Shown one piece after another: positions 43,573-53,830 of a stretch of 55,805 bases of DNA. The stretch covers positions 1 through 55,805 of the forward strand of contig NZ_JODY01000038.1 of NCBI RefSeq assembly GCF_000718015.1, written 5' to 3'. The notes under the pieces are model-generated. The model ran no database searches. It was not told where the DNA came from and saw only the letters and a program-made list of their open reading frames with translations. Source of the DNA: Streptomyces catenulae. GTDB taxonomy: Bacteria; Actinomycetota; Actinomycetes; Streptomycetales; Streptomycetaceae. The translations under genes and the position numbers were made by a program. Every line of letters starts with the position of its first letter. Positions within the stretch are counted from its first letter, which is position 1.

Positions 43573-45033
43573 GTGAGCACGACCACAGGTACCGGCTTCT
43601 GCCGGGTCACAGTCGCCGCGCCGGACGCACGGATCGATGTGGCACTGCCGGAGGACGTCGCACTCGTCGACATCTACCCGGAGATCCTGCGCCTGTCGGG
43701 GCAGTCCCAGGCGGAGGGCGCCCCCACCGGCTACCACCTCGTGCGCCGCGACGGCACCGTGCTCGACGCCGGTCAGTCGCTCGCGCAGCAGCAGATCCTC
43801 GACGGCGACCTCCTCCTGCTCAAGCCGTTCGCCGAATCGCTGCCGCTCCCCGTCTTCGACGACGTCTCGGACGCCGTCGCCTCCGCGGTCAAGCAGAACC
43901 GCACCCGCTGGAGCGACGACCTCATGCACTACGTCGGCCTCACCGCCGGCGTCCTGCTGCTCACGATGATGGCGTTCGCCCTGTGGTTCTCGAACCCGGT
44001 CGACCGCGACATGCACCGGCTGCCCGGCATCATCGCCGGTGTCGTCGGCATCGTGCTGGTCACCGTCTCCGGCGTCCGCGCCCGCGTCTACGACGACCAC
44101 GGCTCCTCCATCGCGCTGGGCCTCGCCTCGCTGCCGCACCTGCTGATCGCCGGTTCCGGCATCTTCCCCGTCGACGCGGGCGAGGGCCCCGGGCGCCTCC
44201 ATCTCCTCGTCGGCTGCGTCGTCGTCCTGATCGCCTCGGTCCTGCTGGTCGTGCTGCTGCCGCAGGGCGATGCCCCGTTCGTCGCCGCCGCCTTCCTCTC
44301 GGCGATCGGCACCCTCTCGGTCTTCGCCGCGATCCTCACCGACGCCGCCCCCATCGAGGTCGCCGCCGTCACCGCCGCCGTCTCCATCGCGCTCGTCGCC
44401 TGGCTGCCCGGCCTCTCGGCCCGCTTCGCCCGCCTGCCCATCGGCTACAAGTCGCCCGACCAGATCGCCAAGGGCTACGACGCCGACCGCGACTCCGAGG
44501 CCGTCGACTACGTCAAGATCGGCAACCAGGCCCGCCGCGGCCACGAACTCCTGCTCGGCCTCGTCGCCGGTTGCTCCGCCCTGGTCGTCGGCTCCGCCGG
44601 TGTCGTCCTCGGCTTCTCCGACAACATGTGGGCCCAGCTGATGGCGCTCGCCGCGGGCATCACGATCATGCTCCGCGCCCGGCTCTTCGACTACACCGCG
44701 CAGATCGCCTGCATGGTCGTCGCCGGCATCCTCACGATCGTCCTGCTCATCCTGGGCATCGCGCTCCACCCGCCGGTCGACGCCCTCGTCGAGCTGGCCC
44801 GCTTCGGCGACTCCGGCCCGCTCAACATCCGCACCGTCTGGTTCTCCGCCAGCATCGCCGCCGGTGCCGCCCTGCTCGTCGGCGTCGGACTCGTCGTCCC
44901 CCGTAAGGGTGTCACCCCCTTCTGGGGCCGGATCTTCGACATCTTCGACGGCCTGGTGCTGCTCTCCCTGGTGCCGCTCTGCCTCGCGGTCCTGGACGTC
45001 TACGCCACCGTGCGCGGCCTGACCGGCAACTGA
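43573..45033 (+). CDS. eccD: Type VII secretion membrane protein EccD
   Basis: Forms the transmembrane core of the ESX pore. 486 aa: a ubiquitin-like cytosolic N-terminal domain (about 1-95, CRVTVAAPDARIDVALPEDV) followed by about eleven hydrophobic helices from residue ~115 (GLTAGVLLLTMMAFALWF) to the end (GLVLLSLVPLCLAVLDVY). The length is typical. GTG 43573 with AGGGGGA 8 nt upstream. It is the last gene of the ESX block and ends in a terminator just before rpsO. Confidence 0.94.
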   Translation: MSTTTGTGFCRVTVAAPDARIDVALPEDVALVDIYPEILRLSGQSQAEGAPTGYHLVRRDGTVLDAGQSLAQQQILDGDLLLLKPFAESLPLPVFDDVSDAVASAVKQNRTRWSDDLMHYVGLTAGVLLLTMMAFALWFSNPVDRDMHRLPGIIAGVVGIVLVTVSGVRARVYDDHGSSIALGLASLPHLLIAGSGIFPVDAGEGPGRLHLLVGCVVVLIASVLLVVLLPQGDAPFVAAAFLSAIGTLSVFAAILTDAAPIEVAAVTAAVSIALVAWLPGLSARFARLPIGYKSPDQIAKGYDADRDSEAVDYVKIGNQARRGHELLLGLVAGCSALVVGSAGVVLGFSDNMWAQLMALAAGITIMLRARLFDYTAQIACMVVAGILTIVLLILGIALHPPVDALVELARFGDSGPLNIRTVWFSASIAAGAALLVGVGLVVPRKGVTPFWGRIFDIFDGLVLLSLVPLCLAVLDVYATVRGLTGN

Positions 45034-45050
45034 CCGGCACCCCGCACCCA

Positions 45051-45083
45051 CGACGGCCCCCCGGCCCGCCCGGGGGGCCGTCG
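45051..45083 (+). terminator. Terminator of eccD
   Basis: Perfect 14-bp stem (45051-45064 with 45070-45083), 5-nt loop. Confidence 0.8.
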
Positions 45084-45186
45084 CCGTCGGCTGGTACGCT
45101 GTGTGACGGTCCGCCGTGAGTCATCAAGATTCCCTGTGAAGCAAATCCAGGGACGCTCCCGGACCGATCACCCAGAGGAGTATCGC

Positions 45187-45474
45187 GTGTCGCTCGACGC
45201 CGCCACGAAGAAGCAGATCATGTCCGAGTTCGCCACGAAGGAAGGCGACACCGGCTCCCCCGAGGTCCAGGTGGCCCTGCTCTCCCGCCGTATCTCGGAC
45301 CTGACCGAGCACCTCAAGACCCACAAGCACGACCACCACTCCCGCCGTGGTCTGCTGCTGCTCGTCGGCCAGCGCCGCCGTCTGCTGCAGTACCTGGCGA
45401 AGAAGGACATCACGCGCTTCCGTGCGCTGGTCGAGCGCCTGGGCATCCGCCGCGGCGCGGCGGGCGCCAAGTAA
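45187..45474 (+). CDS. rpsO: 30S ribosomal protein S15
   Basis: Primary 16S rRNA-binding protein of the small subunit platform. 95 aa: [27 protein letters not shown] and [20 protein letters not shown] are diagnostic. GTG 45187 with GAGGAG 7 nt upstream. A -10-like TACGCT lies at 45095-45100, and a 6-bp hairpin (tccctg/caggga, 45131-45153) in the leader could relate to S15 autoregulation, known in other bacteria. Followed by a leaky terminator and pnp, the classical rpsO-pnp pair. Confidence 0.97.
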   Translation: MSLDAATKKQIMSEFATKEGDTGSPEVQVALLSRRISDLTEHLKTHKHDHHSRRGLLLLVGQRRRLLQYLAKKDITRFRALVERLGIRRGAAGAK

Positions 45475-45483
45475 GACGCCGTG

Positions 45484-45516
45484 AAGGGAGCGGTTCCCAC
45501 CGGGGGCCGCTCCCTT
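45484..45516 (+). terminator. Hairpin after rpsO
   Basis: 10-bp perfect stem (45484-45493 with 45507-45516), 13-nt loop, followed by tttgcc. In Streptomyces rpsO transcripts are known to read through into pnp. Confidence 0.65.
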
Positions 45517-45566
45517 TGCCGTACGCACCGGACACCGGCGTCGCCGCGAGGCGGCCGGAAGCTTTG

Positions 45567-45748
45567 TAGTCTGGTGTCACGAGCACAACCGAACGAGGGG
45601 GAGCGCCCCCTGGCCGCCGGTCCTCGGTAGTGGCCCCCGGACGTACGCCGCGCGACATCTCCGCGGCCCCGCCCCGGGAGCTTCGATCGAAGACCGGCCC
45701 GTACCGGCGCTCCCCCGACGAAGGTCCGCCGCCACACGGGCGGCGGAC
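45567..45748 (+). promoter_or_regulatory. pnp promoter candidate and processing hairpin in the rpsO-pnp spacer
   Basis: A -10-like TAGTCT (45567-45572) may be the pnp promoter; no clear -35. A 10-bp hairpin (45724-45733 with 45739-45748) lies 7 nt before the pnp ribosome binding site. In studied Streptomyces the rpsO-pnp intergenic hairpin is an RNase III target, so this one is a good candidate. Confidence 0.5.
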
Positions 45749-45769
45749 GCTGACGAGGAGATTTTCTTG

Positions 45770-47982
45770 GTGGAGAACGAGACCCACTACGCCGAAGCCG
45801 TGATCGACAACGGCACCTTCGGCACCCGCACCATCCGCTTCGAGACGGGCCGCCTGGCCAAGCAGGCCGCAGGCTCCGCCGTCGCGTACCTGGACGACGA
45901 CACCATGGTGCTGTCGGCCACGTCCGCGTCGAAGAAGCCCAAGGACCAGCTCGACTTCTTCCCCCTGACGGTCGACGTCGAGGAGCGGATGTACGCGGCC
46001 GGCAAGATCCCCGGCTCCTTCTTCCGCCGCGAGGGCCGGCCCTCCGAGGACGCGATCCTCACCTGCCGCCTGATCGACCGCCCGCTGCGCCCCTCCTTCA
46101 AGAAGGGCCTGCGCAACGAGATCCAGATCGTCGAGACGATCATGGCGCTCAACCCCGACCACCTCTACGACGTGGTCGCGATCAACGCCGCCTCCTGCTC
46201 CACGCAGCTGGCCGGTCTGCCCTTCTCCGGCCCGATCGGCGGCACCCGTGTCGCGCTGATCAACGGCCAGTGGGTCGCCTTCCCGACCCACACCGAGCTG
46301 GAGAACGCCGTCTTCGACATGGTCGTCGCCGGCCGGGTGCTGCCCGACGGTGACGTCGCGATCATGATGGTCGAGGCCGAGGCCACCGAGAAGACCGTCC
46401 AGCTGGTCAAGGACGGCGCCGAGGCCCCGACCGAAGAGGTCGTCGCCGCCGGTCTCGAGGCCGCCAAGCCCTTCATCAAGGTGCTCTGCAAGGCCCAGGC
46501 CGACCTCGCCGCCAAGGCCGCCAAGCCGACCGGCGAGTTCCCCGTCTTCCTCGACTACGAGGACGACGTCCTGGAGGCGCTCACCGCCGCGGTCAAGGAC
46601 GAGCTGGCCCAGGCGCTGACCATCGCGGGCAAGCAGGAGCGGGAGAACGAGCTCGACCGCGTCAAGGAGATCGCCGCCGAGAAGCTGCTCCCGCAGTTCG
46701 AGGGCCGCGAGAAGGAGATCTCCGGTGCCTACCGCGCGCTGACCAAGAAGCTGGTCCGCGAGCGCGTCATCAAGGACAAGGTCCGCATCGACGGCCGTGG
46801 CGTCACGGACATCCGTACGCTCGCCGCCGAGGTCGAGGCCATCCCGCGCGTGCACGGCTCGGCGCTGTTCGAGCGTGGCGAGACCCAGATCCTGGGCGTC
46901 ACCACCCTCAACATGCTCCGCATGGAGCAGCAGCTGGACACCCTCTCCCCGGTGACCCGCAAGCGCTACATGCACAACTACAACTTCCCGCCGTACTCCG
47001 TCGGTGAGACCGGCCGCGTGGGCTCGCCCAAGCGCCGCGAGATCGGCCACGGTGCGCTCGCCGAGCGCGCCATCGTGCCGGTCCTGCCGACCCGCGAGGA
47101 GTTCCCCTACGCGATCCGCCAGGTCTCCGAGGCGCTGGGCTCCAACGGCTCGACGTCCATGGGCTCGGTCTGCGCCTCCACCATGTCGCTGCTGAACGCC
47201 GGTGTGCCCCTCAAGGCCCCGGTCGCCGGTATCGCCATGGGTCTGATCTCCCAGGAGATCGACGGCCAGACCCACTACGTCGCCCTCACCGACATCCTCG
47301 GTGCGGAGGACGCCTACGGCGACATGGACTTCAAGGTCGCCGGTACCAAGCAGTTCGTCACCGCCCTGCAGCTCGACACCAAGCTCGACGGCATCCCCGC
47401 CTCGGTCCTGGCCGCCGCGCTCAAGCAGGCCCGCGACGCCCGCCTCCACATCCTCGATGTGATGAACGAGGCCATCGACGTCCCGGACGAGATGTCCCCC
47501 AACGCCCCGCGGATCATCACCGTCAAGATCCCCGTGGACAAGATCGGTGAGGTCATCGGCCCCAAGGGCAAGATGATCAACCAGATCCAGGAGGACACCG
47601 GCGCCGACATCACGATCGAGGACGACGGCACCATCTACATCGGTGCCGCCGACGGCCCGGCCGCCGAGGCCGCCCGCGCCACGATCAACGGCATCGCCAA
47701 CCCGACCATGCCGGAGGTCGGCGAGCGCTACCTGGGCACCGTCGTGAAGACGACGACCTTCGGTGCGTTCGTCTCCCTGCTCCCGGGCAAGGACGGCCTG
47801 CTGCACATCTCGCAGATCCGCAAGCTCGCCGGTGGCAAGCGCGTGGAGAACGTCGAGGACGTGCTCGGCGTCGGCGCCAAGGTCCAGGTCGAGATCGCCG
47901 AGATCGACCAGCGCGGCAAGCTCTCCCTGATCCCCGTGATCGAGGACGAGGACGGCGACGACAAGAAGGACGACGCCGCCAA

Positions 47983-47986
<4 letters not shown>
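45770..47986 (+). CDS. pnp: Polynucleotide phosphorylase / guanosine pentaphosphate synthetase
   Basis: 3'-5' phosphorolytic exoribonuclease and RNA 3'-polymerase; the Streptomyces enzyme was also described as GPSI. 738 aa: first RNase PH domain ([30 protein letters not shown]), an all-helical linker, a second catalytic RNase PH domain ([28 protein letters not shown]), a KH domain ([12 protein letters not shown]) and an S1 domain ([17 protein letters not shown]), then an acidic tail. GTG 45770 (9 nt after GAGGAG) was chosen over TTG 45767. The stop overlaps the next gene by 4 bp. Confidence 0.97.
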
Positions 47987-50150
<2,164 letters not shown>

Positions 50151-50154
50151 CGTC

Positions 50155-50616
50155 ATGGGCGGAAAGATCACCTACTTCTTCCTCGCGACCGTGCTGGTGC
50201 TGGTCTTCGGCGTGGTCGCGATGGAGGGCGTCCTGCTCCTGCTGACGGGGGAGCCGGCCGCGATGGGCATGGGCGCCATAGCGTTCGTCCTGCCGGTCAT
50301 CGGCGCCTGGTTCCTCTGGCACAACACCCGCTTCGCCCGCGACGCCCACCGCCTCGGCCGTGAGCTGGCGGCCGAGGAAGGCGCCGACGCCGTCGCGGAC
50401 GAGGCGCCCGCGCGTACCCCGGGCGGCCGGATCGACCGGGACGCCGCCGACGCGATCTTCGCCCGGCGGCAGGCCGAGACGGAGGAGGCGCCCGACGACT
50501 GGCGCTCCTGGTTCCGCCTCGCCGTCGCCTACCACGACGCCCGCGACACCCCCCGCGCCCGCAAGGCCATGCAGCGCGCCATCGCCCTGCACGACGGGAC
50601 ACCGGCCCGCACCTGA
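50155..50616 (+). CDS. Membrane protein with C-terminal TPR-like helix pair
   Basis: 153 aa, function unknown. Two transmembrane helices at the N-terminus (about 5-27 TYFFLATVLVLVFGVVAMEG and 37-55 AIAFVLPVIGAWFLW), then a cytosolic acidic part and a helix pair WRSWFRLAVAYHDARDTPRARKAMQRAI that looks like one TPR unit. Starts 4 nt after dapB, so it belongs to the pnp-M16-dapB transcript; a terminator follows. Confidence 0.8.
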   Translation: MGGKITYFFLATVLVLVFGVVAMEGVLLLLTGEPAAMGMGAIAFVLPVIGAWFLWHNTRFARDAHRLGRELAAEEGADAVADEAPARTPGGRIDRDAADAIFARRQAETEEAPDDWRSWFRLAVAYHDARDTPRARKAMQRAIALHDGTPART

Positions 50617-50666
50617 GCGCGTGACCTGCGCATACGTCCACGGGCCCGCGCGAGCACGGCACCCAT

Positions 50667-50714
50667 GACGACGGCGCCCGGCCGGGAGAACCTCCCCGGC
50701 CGGGCGCCGTCGTC
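50667..50714. terminator. Bidirectional terminator
   Basis: Perfect 20-bp stem (50667-50686 with 50695-50714), 8-nt loop, between the dapB unit (plus) and the PH-domain gene (minus). Confidence 0.88.
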
Positions 50715-50726
50715 GTCCGTCCGCGC

Positions 50727-51278
50727 CTACCTGCGGTACTCCGCGGCCCACGCCTCCAGGACGTCGGCCGCCCGCTCGAACGCCTCCGAGCGGGAGAGGA
50801 AGTCGGCGTCGTGGTCGGTGAGCAGCACCCGCGACGTACCGGAGACCCGCCGGTCGACCAGCGCCTGTCCCTGGACCGTCCGGGGCAGCCCCAGCCAGCG
50901 CACCGGCTGCTGCACGGTCCGCAGCGCACCGGTGGCGCTCCACGCTTCGGTGGCGGTGGAGAACAGGCCGACCCGCCGCAGCCCGTGCGCGCTGACCCAG
51001 ACGCCGACCCGCAGCATCCGCAGCGCCAGAGCGATGACGACCAGCGCCAGCACCACACAGGTCACGGCGCCCGGCAGCGAACCGGCGAAGCCGATGATCA
51101 TGGCGGAGAGCAGCACGAACGACGCCAGCAGCAGGGCCACGGCCGAGATCCCCACCCGCCAGGGGCCGGGACGGTACGGCCGCCGCCAGCGCTCGGGCGC
51201 CTCGTGGGGCAGCGGCGGGGCCGCCGTACGGTCGTCGACGTCGAGGTCGCGGTCGGCCGTCAGGAAGGGCAGGGGCAC
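50727..51278 (-). CDS. Membrane protein with bacterial PH domain
   Basis: 183 aa. A polar N-terminus, two transmembrane helices (about 43-84, VGISAVALLLASFVLLSAM and AVTCVVLALVVIALALRML) and a C-terminal bacterial PH-like domain (VWVSAHGLRRVGLFSTATEAW, VLLTDHDADFLS) of the kind common in actinobacteria. Function unknown. GTG 51278 with GAGGAT about 9 nt upstream. Confidence 0.75.
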   Translation of the reverse strand: MPLPFLTADRDLDVDDRTAAPPLPHEAPERWRRPYRPGPWRVGISAVALLLASFVLLSAMIIGFAGSLPGAVTCVVLALVVIALALRMLRVGVWVSAHGLRRVGLFSTATEAWSATGALRTVQQPVRWLGLPRTVQGQALVDRRVSGTSRVLLTDHDADFLSRSEAFERAADVLEAWAAEYRR

Positions 51279-51341
51279 GGCTGATCCTCACTCAGGGCAC
51301 TGATGGAAGCTGTGACCGGTGAGGCTATCGGCAGTGCGCAG

Positions 51342-51379
51342 CCGGAACCACCCGAGCCCTCCGGCGCGGGTGGTTCCGG
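51342..51379 (-). terminator. Terminator of the 79-aa gene
   Basis: Perfect 13-bp stem (51342-51354 with 51367-51379), 12-nt loop, 9 nt past the stop at 51388. Confidence 0.75.
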
Positions 51380-51387
51380 CCCGCGGG

Positions 51388-51627
51388 TCAGCGGTGCGCG
51401 GCCTCGGACTGATGCGTACGGGCCGCGCCCGGCGCCTCCTGCTGCAGCGCCGGAAGCCCGAAGAGCAGGGAGCCGGCCAGGCCCCCCACCACGGTCAGGG
51501 TGATCAGCGTGCGCCCCGCCAACTGGGAGCGCGAGGCGCGTTCCCGGGGCGGGGGAGTGACATTGCTGCGGAACCGGTCTGCCTCGGCGACGAAGGCGAA
51601 CGGGACGGGCTCACGCCGGCGGAACAT
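51388..51627 (-). CDS. Small single-pass membrane protein
   Basis: 79 aa: a basic N-terminus with FRRREPVPFAFVAEADRFR, a transmembrane helix (about 40-60, LITLTVVGGLAGSLLFGL) and a short polar tail. No family recognised. ATG 51627 with GGAGAG about 7 nt upstream; the same frame is open to 51666 but without such a site. Divergent from thyX, sharing a 230-bp region with paired inverted repeats. Confidence 0.7.
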   Translation of the reverse strand: MFRRREPVPFAFVAEADRFRSNVTPPPRERASRSQLAGRTLITLTVVGGLAGSLLFGLPALQQEAPGAARTHQSEAAHR

Positions 51628-51660
51628 CTGGGGCTCTCCTAGGAACCTCGAAGTGGGCAC

Positions 51661-51722
51661 TTTCACAGATACAGACGTCTGAGGCGTCCGTTTGGTGCCC
51701 GTTTCCAGTAACTTCTGTGAAA
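51661..51722. promoter_or_regulatory. Inverted-repeat cluster between the 79-aa gene and thyX
   Basis: tttcacaga (51661-51669) and tctgtgaaa (51714-51722) are exact inverse copies 44 bp apart. Between them, next to the first arm, lies the perfect palindrome cagacgtctg (51672-51681). The layout suits a divergent operator. No thyX promoter hexamers are convincing. Confidence 0.45.
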
Positions 51723-51857
51723 AATATCAACGGCCCCGCCCGTTCCCGACGCCGGGGTCCCATTTGCCCGCTAACAGCGCATCAGGCGGGATTTCCCGCG
51801 CTGTCAGTGGCGGGCCGTAGGCTGGACGCCGCACGGAACGAACGGAAGGAACCACCG

Positions 51858-52625
51858 GTGTCCCAGACCCCCGCCGCGAGCACGCAGAGCCCTGACGGCC
51901 CTGACAGCGATCTTGCCCGCTTCCGGAGCGAGGTGACGGTCGAGCTGGTCAAGCACAGCGCCGCGGACAGCGACGTGCTCTGGGCGGCCCGCGTCTCCAC
52001 CGCCGGTGAGCAGTCCCTCGAGGAGCTGCAGAAGGACCCGGAGCGCTCCAAGGGTCTGATCAACTACCTGATGCGCGACCGGCACGGCAGCCCGTTCGAG
52101 CACAACAGCATGACCTTCTTCATCAGCGCCCCGATCTTCGTCTTCCGCGAGTTCATGCGTCACCGCGTCGGCTGGTCCTACAACGAGGAGTCCGGCCGCT
52201 ACCGCAACCTGGAGCCCGTCTTCTACGTCCCCGGCGCCGACCGCAAGCTCGTCCAGCAGGGCCGCCCCGGCAAGTACGAGTTCGTCGAGGGCACCCCCGA
52301 GCAGCACGAGCTGACCGGCCGCGCCATGGAGGACTCCTACCGCCAGGCGTACGCCGCCTATCAGGAGATGCTCGCCGCCGGTGTCGCCCGCGAGGTCGCC
52401 CGCGCGGTCCTGCCCGTCGGCCTCTACTCCTCCATGTACGCCACCTGCAACGCCCGCTCCCTGATGCACTTCCTCGGGCTGCGCACCCAGCACGAGCAGG
52501 CGAAGGTGCCGTCCTTCCCGCAGCGCGAGATCGAGATGGTCGGCGAGCAGATGGAGGCCCACTGGGCCCGCCTGATGCCGCTCACGTACGGCGCATTCAA
52601 CGCCAACGGCCGCATCGCCCCGTAA
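51858..52625 (+). CDS. thyX: Flavin-dependent thymidylate synthase
   Basis: Makes dTMP from dUMP using methylene-tetrahydrofolate and FAD. 255 aa. The ThyX signature RHRVGWSYNEESGRY is at residues 101-115. HGSPFEHNSMTFFI and ARSLMHFLGLR are also typical. GTG 51858 with GGAAGGA about 8 nt upstream; the frame is open to 51717 but upstream residues are not conserved. Lies between dapB and dapA, a conserved actinobacterial arrangement. Confidence 0.96.
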   Translation: MSQTPAASTQSPDGPDSDLARFRSEVTVELVKHSAADSDVLWAARVSTAGEQSLEELQKDPERSKGLINYLMRDRHGSPFEHNSMTFFISAPIFVFREFMRHRVGWSYNEESGRYRNLEPVFYVPGADRKLVQQGRPGKYEFVEGTPEQHELTGRAMEDSYRQAYAAYQEMLAAGVAREVARAVLPVGLYSSMYATCNARSLMHFLGLRTQHEQAKVPSFPQREIEMVGEQMEAHWARLMPLTYGAFNANGRIAP

Positions 52626-52645
52626 CGCCCCGACCTGCACCGCGG

Positions 52646-52673
52646 CACCTCCCGGGCCCCGACCCGGGAGGTG
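52646..52673 (+). terminator. Terminator of thyX
   Basis: Perfect 11-bp stem (52646-52656 with 52663-52673), 6-nt loop. Confidence 0.75.
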
Positions 52674-52679
52674 TCCGTA

Positions 52680-52709
52680 TTGCAGCATTTTGAGAACTTC
52701 ATCTACGCT
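52680..52709 (+). promoter_or_regulatory. dapA upstream promoter
   Basis: TTGCAG (52680-52685), 18-nt spacer, TACGCT (52704-52709). Transcription would start near 52716, giving a leader of about 100 nt that includes the 52722-52757 inverted repeat. Confidence 0.5.
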
Positions 52710-52721
52710 GAAGAAACGGAC

Positions 52722-52757
52722 CCGGCACTGCTTGAACCCCCGAGCAGGCAGTGCCGG
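52722..52757 (+). promoter_or_regulatory. Inverted repeat in the dapA leader
   Basis: Perfect 10-bp arms (52722-52731 with 52748-52757) around 16 nt. It could be an RNA hairpin or an operator. It is too small for a lysine riboswitch and has no such sequence. Confidence 0.45.
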
Positions 52758-52805
52758 AGTCCACATCCCTGCTCCCCGGCGACACATCCAGCGGTGAGCT
52801 ACGAG

Positions 52806-52818
52806 TAGCGTGGGACCC
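52806..52818 (+). promoter_or_regulatory. Possible second, leaderless dapA promoter
   Basis: TAGCGT (52806-52811) followed by 7 nt and the ATG at 52819, with no Shine-Dalgarno site. Confidence 0.45.
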
Positions 52819-53718
52819 ATGGCTCCGACTTCCACACCGCAGACCCCGTTCGGGCGGGTGCTGACCGCCATGGTCACGCCGTTCACGGCGGATGGCGATC
52901 TCGACCTCGACGGCGCGCAGCGGCTCGCCGCCCATCTGGTGGACGCCGGTAACGACGGTCTCGTCGTCAACGGCACCACCGGAGAGTCCCCGACCACCAG
53001 CGACGCGGAGAAAGCTCAGCTGGTCCGCGCCGTGGTCGACGCCGTCGGTGACCGCGCCTTCGTGGTGGCCGGAGCCGGAACCAACGACACCCGGCACAGC
53101 GTGGAGCTGGCCCGCGCCGCACAGGACGCCGGCGCCCACGGCCTGCTCGCGGTGACGCCGTACTACAGCAAGCCGCCCCAGGAAGGACTCCTGCGGCACT
53201 TCACGGCCATCGCGGACACCACCGACCTGCCGGTGATGCTGTACGACATCCCGGGCCGCAGCGGCGTCCCGATCAACACTGAAACGATTGTCCGGCTGGC
53301 GGAGCACCCCCGGATCGTCGCCAACAAGGACGCCAAGGGCGACCTCGGCCGCGCGAGCTGGGCCATCGCCCGCTCCGGCCTCGCCTGGTACAGCGGCGAC
53401 GACATGCTCAACCTCCCGCTGCTCTCCGTCGGCGCCGTCGGCTTCGTCTCCGTCGTCGGCCATGTCGTCACCCCCGAGCTGCGCGCCCTGCTGGACGCCC
53501 ACCTCGCCGGTGACGTCACCAAGGCGACGGAGATCCACCAGAAGCTGCTGCCGGTCTTCACCGGCATGTTCCGCACCCAGGGCGTCATCACCACCAAGGC
53601 GGCCCTCGGCCTGCAGGGCCTGCCCGGCGGACCGCTGCGTCTGCCGCTGGTGGAGTTGGCCCCCGAGGAGACGGAGCAGCTGACGCGGGACCTCGCTGCC
53701 GGCGGGGTACAACTCTGA
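52819..53718 (+). CDS. dapA: 4-hydroxy-tetrahydrodipicolinate synthase
   Basis: Condenses pyruvate with aspartate semialdehyde, the entry step to diaminopimelate and lysine. 299 aa TIM barrel: MVTPFTADGDLDLDG, NGTTGESPTTSD, TPYYSKP (catalytic Tyr) and the Schiff-base Lys170 in IVANKDAKGD. ATG 52819 was chosen over GTG 52810 because of the -10-like box 7 nt upstream and the absence of a ribosome binding site. The RNase J gene follows after 112 bp. Confidence 0.95.
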   Translation: MAPTSTPQTPFGRVLTAMVTPFTADGDLDLDGAQRLAAHLVDAGNDGLVVNGTTGESPTTSDAEKAQLVRAVVDAVGDRAFVVAGAGTNDTRHSVELARAAQDAGAHGLLAVTPYYSKPPQEGLLRHFTAIADTTDLPVMLYDIPGRSGVPINTETIVRLAEHPRIVANKDAKGDLGRASWAIARSGLAWYSGDDMLNLPLLSVGAVGFVSVVGHVVTPELRALLDAHLAGDVTKATEIHQKLLPVFTGMFRTQGVITTKAALGLQGLPGGPLRLPLVELAPEETEQLTRDLAAGGVQL

Positions 53719-53776
53719 GCACAGACTTCACAACTGAAAACGGCCCTTAACCGCCCCACAGCAAGTGCACGAATGT

Positions 53777-53816
53777 CATGCGCGCCACGTGCCCCGACGG
53801 CAGCGTGGCGCGCGTG
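53777..53816 (+). other. Leader hairpin upstream of RNase J
   Basis: 13-bp stem with one G-U wobble (53777-53789 with 53804-53816), 14-nt loop, ending 2 nt before the ribosome binding site (gaggaga, 53819-53825). Confidence 0.55.
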
Positions 53817-53830
53817 GTGAGGAGAGTCTT

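Noticed and set aside
19599..45033. Recent horizontal insertion of the whole ESX locus by a mobile element
   Set aside because: No integrase, transposase, direct repeats or tRNA target is seen, and most genes have host-like codon use; only mycosin 2 is atypical.
52674..52818. Lysine riboswitch before dapA
   Set aside because: The leader is only about 100 nt and has a single simple hairpin, not the five-helix lysine aptamer.
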